NCBI GenBank assembly: GCA_019419625.1
Contig: DXZO01000018.1
Location: 32,497 to 44,647 of the forward strand
DNA: 12,151 nucleotides
Direction: 5' to 3'
Origin: Collinsella sp.
GTDB lineage: Bacteria; Actinomycetota; Coriobacteriia; Coriobacteriales; Coriobacteriaceae
Shown here: piece by piece, positions 6,837 to 12,151 of the stretch
How the letters are laid out: the number at the start of each line of letters is the position of its first letter
How positions within the stretch are numbered: the stretch's first letter is position 1
The notes under the pieces: model-generated
Told to the model about the DNA's origin: nothing
Seen by the model: the letters and a program-made list of their open reading frames with translations, nothing else
Databases searched by the model: none
Made by a program: the position numbers and the translations under genes

Positions 6837-8039
6837 ATGGACGCTAAGTTTACCGAGCTCGTCGAGCAGCTGAACGGTCTCGACTTTAAGGGTATGTACG
6901 GCAGCGATTTCCTGCACACCTGGGATAAGACCACCGATGAGCTCAAGGCTCTCTACATCGTCGCCGACGCCCTGCGCGAGCTGCGTGAGAACAACGTTTC
7001 GCCCAAGATCTTCGATTCGGGTCTGGCCGTCTCCCTGTTCCGCGACAACTCCACCCGTACGCGCTTCTCCTTCTCTAAGGCCGCCAACCTGCTCGGCCTT
7101 GAGCTGCAGGACCTGGACGAGAAGAAGTCCCAGATCGCTCACGGCGAGACCGTCCGCGAGACCGCTACCATGATCTCCTTCATGGCCGACGTCATCGGCA
7201 TCCGCGACGACATGTACATCGGCAAGGGCGACGCCTACATGGCCGAGGTCTCCGAGTCTGTCCAGCAGGCATACGAGGACGGCGTTCTGGATCACCGTCC
7301 CACGCTCATCTCCCTGCAGTCCGACTCCGATCACCCCACGCAGTCCTCTGCCGACATGCTCTACCTCATCAACGAGTTTGGCGGCCTTGAGAACCTCAAG
7401 GGCAAGAAGGTTGCCGTCACCTGGGCCTATTCGCCCTCTTACGGCAAGCCGCTGTCCTGCCCGCAGTCGCTGATCAGCCTGCTGCCCCGTTTTGGCATGG
7501 ACGTCACCCTGGCCCACCCCGAGGGCTACGACCTCATGCCCGAGGTCGTCGAGCGCGCCAAGGGCTATGCCGCCGAGTCCGGCACCACCTTTAAGCAGGT
7601 CAACACCATGGCCGAGGCCTTCGAGGGCGCCGACATCGTGATCCCCAAGAGCTGGGCTCCGTTTGCCGCCATGGAGAAGCGCACCAACCTGTACGCCGAG
7701 GGCGACGACGCCGGTATTGCAGCGCTCGAGAAGGAGCTGCTCGCTCAGAACGCTACGCATCAGGATTGGTGCTCCACGACCGAGCTCATGGAGAAGACTG
7801 CCAACGGCCAGGACACCATCTTTATGCACCCGCTGCCCGCCGACATCTCCGGTGTCTCCTGCGAGCACGGCGAGGTCAACGCCGACGTCTTCGACATGCA
7901 CCGCGTGGGCATGTACAAGGAGGCCAGCTACAAGCCGTACGCCATTGCAGCCATGATGTTCCTGCAGAAGGTTGCCGATCCCGCCGCTACCCTCAAGGCC
8001 CTCGACGAGCGCAACACCGCCCGTTGGTTCCAGGCCTAA
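6837..8039 (+). CDS. ygeW: Knotted carbamoyltransferase YgeW
   Basis: 400 residues, close to E. coli YgeW (about 396). The ATG at 6837 follows AGAAAGG eight bases upstream; a non-ATG start 62 codons earlier has no support. Transcarbamylase features: the carbamoyl-phosphate loop FRDNSTRTRFSF (STRTR at 72-76), HPTQ at 166-169, a Rossmann-type second domain starting near KGKKVAVTWAYSPSYG (188-203) that fits the knotted AOTCase/SOTCase-like group, and HPLPADISG at 331-339, where ornithine transcarbamylases have HCLP. The physiological substrate of YgeW was long unknown. Given DpaL, YgeY and HydA beside it, phosphorolysis of a ureido compound to carbamoyl phosphate and an amine, in the direction of degradation, is the natural guess (inference). 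No carbamate kinase lies in this window to use the carbamoyl phosphate. It is the last gene before a strong terminator. Confidence 0.95.
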   Translation: MDAKFTELVEQLNGLDFKGMYGSDFLHTWDKTTDELKALYIVADALRELRENNVSPKIFDSGLAVSLFRDNSTRTRFSFSKAANLLGLELQDLDEKKSQIAHGETVRETATMISFMADVIGIRDDMYIGKGDAYMAEVSESVQQAYEDGVLDHRPTLISLQSDSDHPTQSSADMLYLINEFGGLENLKGKKVAVTWAYSPSYGKPLSCPQSLISLLPRFGMDVTLAHPEGYDLMPEVVERAKGYAAESGTTFKQVNTMAEAFEGADIVIPKSWAPFAAMEKRTNLYAEGDDAGIAALEKELLAQNATHQDWCSTTELMEKTANGQDTIFMHPLPADISGVSCEHGEVNADVFDMHRVGMYKEASYKPYAIAAMMFLQKVADPAATLKALDERNTARWFQA

Positions 8040-8062
8040 AGCCGCGTTGAGGTAAGCCATGT

Positions 8063-8101
8063 AAAGGGGGCGCTCTGCCAACCGGCGGGGTGCCCCTTTT
8101 T
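8063..8101 (+). terminator. Rho-independent terminator after ygeW
   Basis: AAAGGGG (8063-8069) pairs with CCCCTTT (8093-8099). An inner GCC-AACC-GGC hairpin may form, and the descending arm runs into TTTTT. It lies 23 bases after the ygeW stop and separates the dpaL-ygeY-ygeW group from mocA-hydA. Confidence 0.85.
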
Positions 8102-8189
8102 GCATCGTGGGCGTGCGGGATAAGCGCTTTCGATGTAGATGCCCCGCGACGCGAGTTATGGGTACGATGGTTTCAGGGGAGGTATCGCC

Positions 8190-8804
8190 ATGAAACTTGG
8201 TTGCGTCATTATGGCTTCGGGCGAGGGCAAGCGGTTTGGCTCTAACAAGATGCTTGCCGATATCTATGGCAAGCCGCTGATTGCCCGGACTATCGATTCG
8301 GTTCCCCGGGGCTTTGACGTCGTGGTTTCGACGCGTTGGCCCGAGGTCGCTCAGATTTGCGAGGACAAGCATTGCCCGTGCGTGCTGCACGATGGCAAGC
8401 TCAGGAGCGAAAGCGTCCGTGCGGGCCTTTCGTGGGGGGCGAGCCGCGGCTGGAAGGGTTGCCTCTTTTTGCCGGGCGACCAGCCGCTCGTGAGTTCGGA
8501 TTCTTTTGAGGCCATGGTTCGCGCGTTTGATGAGCGTGGCCGCAAGCATCCGGTGCGTCTTGCGTGCAACGGTGAGCCTTCGAGCCCGGTGCTCTTTCCG
8601 GCGGAACTGTTCGATGCACTTATGTGTCTTGAGGGCAAGGACGGTGGCGGTTCGATCCTCAGGGACCGTATCGACGTGGTGCTGGTCGAGGCGCGTGCCT
8701 ACGAGCTGTGGGACGTCGATACCGCCAAGGGACAGCAACGCATAACGGAGCATATCGCCGCCTGCTCGTATTTTGATCGCGTGGCCAACTGCATCAATCA
8801 ATAA
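8190..8804 (+). CDS. mocA: Molybdenum cofactor cytidylyltransferase (MocA/YgfJ type)
   Basis: 204 residues from the ATG at 8190, which has GGGAGGT six bases upstream; an in-frame ATG 51 bases earlier lacks a site. The nucleotidyltransferase signature is ASGEGKRFGSNK (residues 9-20), a variant of the usual LAxGxGxRFG-xxK. PGDQP at 95-99 carries the metal-binding Asp, and CNGEPSSPVLFP follows near 145-156, as in MocA and MobA proteins. The family transfers CMP from CTP to Mo-molybdopterin, making the MCD cofactor used by xanthine dehydrogenase-type enzymes. Length and context (hydA, yqeC, yqeB, XdhC, xdh) favour MocA over the GMP-transferring MobA. Its stop codon is ten bases from the hydA start and overlaps that gene's ribosome-binding region, so the two are almost certainly co-transcribed and may be translationally coupled. 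Confidence 0.92.
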   Translation: MKLGCVIMASGEGKRFGSNKMLADIYGKPLIARTIDSVPRGFDVVVSTRWPEVAQICEDKHCPCVLHDGKLRSESVRAGLSWGASRGWKGCLFLPGDQPLVSSDSFEAMVRAFDERGRKHPVRLACNGEPSSPVLFPAELFDALMCLEGKDGGGSILRDRIDVVLVEARAYELWDVDTAKGQQRITEHIAACSYFDRVANCINQ

Positions 8805-8813
8805 GGAGCAATA

Positions 8814-10181
8814 ATGATCATCATCAAAAACGGCGCGCTCGTGACGCCACAGGGGCTTCGCCGCGCCGATCTTGCCATGGATGGCGACAAGATCGTGCGG
8901 ATCGCCGCGGCGATTGAGCCGGCCGAGGGCGATACCGTCGAGGATGCCGCGGGCTGCTGGGTGTTTCCCGGCTTTATCGACGGCCACACGCACATGCAGT
9001 GCTGGACCGGCATGGATTGGACAGCCGATAGCTTTGAGACCGGTACGCGTGCGGCTGCCTGCGGCGGTACGACGACCATCGTGGACTACGCGACGGCCGA
9101 TCGCGGCGTGACCATGCCCGATGCCTTGGCCGAGTGGCATCGCCGCGCCGACGGAACCTGCACGGCCAACTACGCCTTTCATATGGCGCTCGCCGAGTGG
9201 AACGAGCGCAACCGTGCCGATCTTTCGGCCATGCGCGAGGCGGGCGTATCGTCGTTCAAGACCTACTTTGCCTACGATCATCTGCGCTTGGACGATGCCG
9301 AGACACTCGAGGTGCTCGAGGAGCTCAAGCGTATTGGCGGCATACTGTGCGTGCATTGCGAGAACGGTACGCTGGTGAATGAACTGCAGAAGCGCGTGTT
9401 TGAGCAAGGTATCCACGGGCCCGAGGGCCATGCGCTCAGCCGTCCGGATGTGTGCGAGGCCGAGGCCGTGAGCCGCCTGCTGTATCTGGCGCACTTGGCC
9501 GGGGACGCTCCGGTCAACGTGGTGCACCTTTCGACCAAGCTGGGGCTCGAGGCCATCCGTGCCGCTAAGGCGCGCGGGCAGAAGAATATCTATGTCGAGA
9601 CCTGCCCTCAGTATCTGATGCTCGACGATACGTGCTACTTGGAGCAGGGCGAGGACGGCTTTGCGGGTGCCAAGTATGTGATGAGCCCGCCGTTGCGCCA
9701 TGCCGGCGACCGTGCGGCTCTGCGCGAAGCGCTTGTGGCCGGCGAGATCGATACCATCGCCACCGATCATTGCAGCTTTAACCTGCACGGGCAAAAGGAC
9801 CGAGGACGCGATGATTTCCGCGCGATTCCCAACGGCGGGCCCGGCGTGGAGCATCGTCCCGTTGCGATTGCCACGAGCTTTGAGGGACAGCTGGGTCCCG
9901 AGGATCTGTGTCGCTTGATGAGCGAGAACCCGGCGCGCGTGTTTGGCATGTATCCGCGCAAGGGCTGTCTTGCCGAGGGCTCCGATGCCGACGTGTGCGT
10001 GTGGGATCCCAAGGCGCGCTGGACCATTCGCGCGGCGACGCAGCATCAGGCTGTGGACTACACGCCGCTCGAGGGCTTTAAGGCGCACGGCCGCGCCAAG
10101 GCTGTGTTTGTGAACGGCGTGCTGGCCGCGCGCGACGGCGAGCCTACCGGAGCCCAACCCGGCCGCTACGTCCCCCGCTAA
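8814..10181 (+). CDS. hydA: Dihydropyrimidinase / hydantoinase (YgeZ/HyuA-like cyclic amidohydrolase)
   Basis: 455 residues. The ATG follows AAGGAG at six bases. All metal ligands of the cyclic amidohydrolase family are visible: GHTH (H58, H60), the carbamylated lysine K149 in SSFKTYFAY, H181 in VHCEN, H238 in VHLST, and D318 in ATDHCSF. IPNGGPGVEHR near 335-345 is the substrate-loop signature of dihydropyrimidinases and hydantoinases. The reaction is hydrolytic opening of a cyclic diamide ring (dihydropyrimidine, hydantoin or similar) to an N-carbamoyl or ureido acid. Next to Xdh, YgeW, YgeY and DpaL it probably opens a ring formed during purine breakdown, feeding a ureido acid to YgeW/YgeY (inference). 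Allantoinase is less likely because the PNGGPGVE loop is hydantoinase-like. It is the second gene of the mocA-hydA pair and converges with yqeC. Confidence 0.94.
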   Translation: MIIIKNGALVTPQGLRRADLAMDGDKIVRIAAAIEPAEGDTVEDAAGCWVFPGFIDGHTHMQCWTGMDWTADSFETGTRAAACGGTTTIVDYATADRGVTMPDALAEWHRRADGTCTANYAFHMALAEWNERNRADLSAMREAGVSSFKTYFAYDHLRLDDAETLEVLEELKRIGGILCVHCENGTLVNELQKRVFEQGIHGPEGHALSRPDVCEAEAVSRLLYLAHLAGDAPVNVVHLSTKLGLEAIRAAKARGQKNIYVETCPQYLMLDDTCYLEQGEDGFAGAKYVMSPPLRHAGDRAALREALVAGEIDTIATDHCSFNLHGQKDRGRDDFRAIPNGGPGVEHRPVAIATSFEGQLGPEDLCRLMSENPARVFGMYPRKGCLAEGSDADVCVWDPKARWTIRAATQHQAVDYTPLEGFKAHGRAKAVFVNGVLAARDGEPTGAQPGRYVPR

Positions 10182-10194
10182 CAGCAAGGGCGCC

Positions 10195-10233
10195 GGGGTA
10201 GCAAAAAGAGCCCCGTCCCAAATTAGCTACCCC
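10195..10233. terminator. Possible bidirectional terminator between convergent hydA and yqeC
   Basis: GGGGTAGC (10195-10202) and GCTACCCC (10226-10233) form a perfect 8-bp inverted repeat whose right arm includes the yqeC stop codon. A competing stem CGGGG/CCCCG lies at about 10194-10214. A TTTTT run occurs in the minus-strand sequence (10207-10203), inside the larger loop. Neither strand has the classic stem-then-T-tract form, so efficiency is unclear. Confidence 0.4.
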
Positions 10234-10964
10234 TTGAGGCTGGTGGCGATGAGGGGGCGGTTGAGGGCTGCCTCGAAGCGATCTGCCATTGTTGGGTCGG
10301 CAAGCGTGTCGGCTTGGTTGAGCATGACGCGTGCGGTGCTGAGTCCCAGCGCCCGCAGCTCGGCATTGAGCACCTGGGCGACGCGCTCTGGGGTGGCAGC
10401 GTCGGTGGGCTCGCAGCCGCAGCGCTCGCAGAAGAGCTCGGGGCGGTGGACAACCTCGGCGACGGGCTTGCCCAGCCCCGAGGCGCCGACGACCCAGACA
10501 ACGTTTGTCGCGGCGGCGGGAATTACCGGCTCCCAGACGGCATGCGCCTTGAGCGGGAGTCGCTTGCTGCCATCTGCCTCGGCCAACACATAGTCAAAGC
10601 GCTGCGCCAGCTCGTTGAGCGGCTCGGCGGGGGCGGAGAGCTTGCCTGTCTCCGGGTTCAAAACGCCCGCCTGGCAGATACTTCCGCGGACAAGTCCCGC
10701 GCATGCCTCGCAGGTGCAGCCGGGAACATGTAGGGTCCCCGGCTTCCAGGGCGCGGCGTCCAGGCGACGGCTCGACCCGTCCCATGGCACGCCGGCGACG
10801 GGAAACATGTGCGTGGTGGTACAGAGAAGCACGCGGCCGCCAGTGCGCATGAGCTCGAGACCCAGCGTCTTCAGCAGCGTCGACTTGCCGCCACTGCCGA
10901 TAATCGCGGTAATGCCCGGCTCGATCCTGAGCGCGGAGGCAAGATTGCCGCTAACCGTTTCCAT
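10227..10964 (-). CDS. yqeC: Selenium-dependent hydroxylase accessory protein YqeC (P-loop NTPase-like)
   Basis: 245 residues, ATG at 10964-10962 with a weak GGTGA a few bases upstream on the minus strand. A Walker A-like loop GSGGKST lies at 23-29, LAEADGSKRLPLKAH at 127-141 carries the family's acidic/Lys motif, and MLNQAD at 214-219 resembles a nucleotide-base recognition motif. The YqeC family is known only by co-occurrence with selenium-dependent Mo hydroxylases and YqeB; it is thought to help make or insert the selenium-containing Mo cofactor, perhaps using a nucleotide. Two cysteine clusters stand out here: C83-x-C85-xx-C88 with C97, and C179-xx-C182-x-C184. They could bind Zn or an Fe-S cluster. 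It is transcribed divergently from yqeB across 102 bp and converges with hydA. Confidence 0.88.
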   Translation of the reverse strand: METVSGNLASALRIEPGITAIIGSGGKSTLLKTLGLELMRTGGRVLLCTTTHMFPVAGVPWDGSSRRLDAAPWKPGTLHVPGCTCEACAGLVRGSICQAGVLNPETGKLSAPAEPLNELAQRFDYVLAEADGSKRLPLKAHAVWEPVIPAAATNVVWVVGASGLGKPVAEVVHRPELFCERCGCEPTDAATPERVAQVLNAELRALGLSTARVMLNQADTLADPTMADRFEAALNRPLIATSLKG

Positions 10965-11066
10965 CTGTTCACCGCCGTATAATACTGTGATAATAAATAA
11001 TCATCAGAGTAGCGGCCGAACCGCTTTTGCTCTGCTCAAACCGTAGCACAGGGAGGTGTCCCGGGA
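10965..11066. promoter_or_regulatory. Divergent yqeC/yqeB intergenic control region
   Basis: The 102 bp between the two start codons are AT-rich in the left half and contain a perfect plus-strand TATAAT at 10978-10983, within the palindrome GTATAATAC (10977-10985). That could be the yqeB -10 box with a leader of about 75 bases, but the matching -35 is poor. A small stem AGCGG-CCGAA-CCGCT (11011-11025) followed by TTT lies in that leader and might act as a weak attenuator. No clear minus-strand promoter for yqeC is visible. Confidence 0.35.
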
Positions 11067-11861
11067 ATGCTCGTTTATGTTCGCGGCGCCGGCGATATCG
11101 CCACGGGCGTCGCCGCTCGCTTGGTGCGCGCCGGCGTTTCGGTCGTTATGGCAGATATCGCGGTTCCCACGTGCATCCGTCGCACAATCAGTTTTTGCGA
11201 GGCCATTCGCTTGGGCGAGGTCGAGGTCGAAGGCATTCGCGCTCGCTTGGCACAGACGCCGGCTGAGGCGCTTGAGATTACCGAGGCTGGAGACGTCGCC
11301 GTTGCGGTGGACCCTCAGGCCAAGATGCTCGATGAGCTTAAACCCGCGGCTGTGGTCGACGCGATTTTGGCTAAGCGCAACTTGGGCACCACGCGCGACA
11401 TGGCGCCTGCCGTCATCGCTGTGGGGCCGGGCTTTACCGCGCCGGTTGACTGCGACGCCGTGGTCGAGACCATGCGCGGGCATTTTCTCGGCCGTGTCAT
11501 TACCCAAGGTTCGCCCCAGCCCAACACGGGCGTGCCGGGCATTATCGCCGGCTATGGCAAGGAACGTGTTATCCACAGCCCCGCCGCCGGCGTGTTTAGG
11601 TCCGACCGCACCATCGGCGACATCGTGAGTGCCGGCGATGTGATCGGGTATGCGGGTGATACTCCCATGGTCACGCAGATTGACGGCTGCTTGCGCGGCC
11701 TTTTGGCCGACGGTGTTCAGGTGACCGAGGGCTTTAAATGTGCCGACGTCGACCCGCGCGGCGATGCCAGCTATATCAACTATATTTCGGACAAAGCGAC
11801 GTCGGTCGGCGGCGGCGTGCTCGAGGCGCTCACCATGCTCACCGATGTCTTTAGAGGATAG
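11067..11861 (+). CDS. yqeB: Selenium-dependent molybdenum-hydroxylase maturation protein YqeB (EF2563 type)
   Basis: 264 residues, ATG at 11067, nine bases after GGGAGGT. The N-terminus VYVRGAGDIATGVAARL is the typical YqeB/EF2563 opening with a Rossmann-like glycine motif (GAGDxATG, 7-14). Further features are AVGPGFTAPVDCDAVVETMRG near 118-138, GSPQPNTGVPG near 148-158, and a lipoyl/biotinyl-like segment IHSPAAGVF to GDVIGYAG near 169-196. The family is predicted to work with YqeC and SelD-supplied selenium in loading the selenium ligand onto the Mo cofactor of hydroxylases; biochemistry is limited. The length fits the stand-alone form found in Firmicutes and Coriobacteria. E. coli YqeB is about twice as long and, as I recall it, is fused to an XdhC-like domain; here that domain is the separate gene nine bases downstream. 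Confidence 0.9.
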   Translation: MLVYVRGAGDIATGVAARLVRAGVSVVMADIAVPTCIRRTISFCEAIRLGEVEVEGIRARLAQTPAEALEITEAGDVAVAVDPQAKMLDELKPAAVVDAILAKRNLGTTRDMAPAVIAVGPGFTAPVDCDAVVETMRGHFLGRVITQGSPQPNTGVPGIIAGYGKERVIHSPAAGVFRSDRTIGDIVSAGDVIGYAGDTPMVTQIDGCLRGLLADGVQVTEGFKCADVDPRGDASYINYISDKATSVGGGVLEALTMLTDVFRG

Positions 11862-11870
11862 AAGGCGGCA

Positions 11871-12151
11871 ATGGAAAAGCTCGATGTTGTGAATGCGGCG
11901 CTTGCCGCCCTGCGTGCTGGCGAGACGTGCGAGCTGGTGGTCGTGGCCGGTACGGCGGGGTCGTCCCCGCGCGGTGTGGGCGCATGGATGACTGTCTTTG
12001 CCGATGGAAGCCAGGCGGGCACTATCGGCGGCGGCAAGATTGAGCTCTTTGCGCTGGATGAGGCGCGCGAGCTCCTGAGCGCGGGACAGTCGCGTCTGGT
12101 CCGCTACACCATGGGCGGCGAGAACTCCGATACCGGTATGATCTGCGGCGG
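11871..12151 (+). CDS. XdhC/CoxI-family protein, N-terminal part (3' end outside window)
   Basis: 93 complete codons from the ATG at 11871, nine bases after the yqeB stop, with GAAGGCGG upstream serving as a modest ribosome-binding site. GTAGSSPRGVGAWM (27-40) and GTIGGGKIE (50-58) are the XdhC_CoxI domain motifs, and DTGMICGG at the window edge is the next family motif. XdhC proteins bind the Mo cofactor, promote its sulfuration in well-studied Rhodobacter XdhC, and hand it to xanthine dehydrogenase. In this operon the partner would be the selenium-dependent Xdh, with selenium rather than sulfur as the likely ligand (inference). The rest of the protein, usually including an NAD-binding-like XdhC_C domain, is beyond the window. 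Confidence 0.9.
   Translation, partial: MEKLDVVNAALAALRAGETCELVVVAGTAGSSPRGVGAWMTVFADGSQAGTIGGGKIELFALDEARELLSAGQSRLVRYTMGGENSDTGMICG

Noticed and set aside
6729..10187. 1152-residue open frame on the minus strand across ygeW, mocA and hydA
   Set aside because: It lies opposite three well-supported genes, spans their intergenic gaps and terminator, and has low-complexity His/Gly/Ala-rich translation typical of the antisense of high-GC codon usage.

Overview
The window looks like a piece of chromosome from a high-GC anaerobic actinobacterium, most likely a gut Coriobacteriia (Collinsella-like). That is an inference from base composition, the strong GAG/AAG/CTG codon preference and the gene set; no taxonomic marker gene is present. 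It holds most of a selenium-linked molybdenum-hydroxylase and purine-catabolism locus, comparable with the ygeW-ygeX-ygeY-ygeZ / yqeB-yqeC-mocA-xdhD region of E. coli.

Layout. (1) 2-1225: C-terminal part of a molybdopterin-binding xanthine dehydrogenase-type large subunit, followed by a terminator. (2) 1226-1756: a non-coding convergent gap with two unusual repeat arrays: nine copies of GGAAA-N5-TCCC in alternating orientation about every 31 bp, then a 34-bp direct repeat. (3) 1757-3520, minus strand: an unrecognised single-membrane-span protein and a YheO/DauR-type PAS-HTH regulator. (4) 3521-3797: a divergent control region with three copies of a 21-bp element. (5) 3798-8039, plus strand: dpaL (diaminopropionate ammonia-lyase), ygeY (M20 hydrolase) and ygeW (knotted carbamoyltransferase). 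The two gaps of about 200 bp between them each contain strong hairpins; ygeW is followed by a terminator. (6) 8190-10181: mocA (Mo-cofactor cytidylyltransferase) and hydA (dihydropyrimidinase/hydantoinase), tightly coupled. (7) 10227-10964, minus: yqeC. (8) 11067-12151, plus: yqeB and the start of an XdhC/CoxI-type protein that runs off the window.

How the genes fit together. MocA, YqeB, YqeC and XdhC are the set known or predicted to build and insert the cytosine-dinucleotide, selenium-containing Mo cofactor into hydroxylases such as the Xdh at the left end. HydA, YgeW, YgeY and DpaL are a plausible catabolic chain from a purine ring-opening product, through ureido and carbamoyl intermediates, to 2,3-diaminopropionate and then pyruvate plus ammonia. 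YgeW could capture a carbamoyl group as carbamoyl phosphate. Gut bacteria carrying this gene set have been linked to anaerobic urate/purine breakdown; the order of steps given here is inference. The PAS-HTH regulator diverging from dpaL is the obvious candidate controller. The most unusual material is in the intergenic repeats and palindromes, not in the genes.
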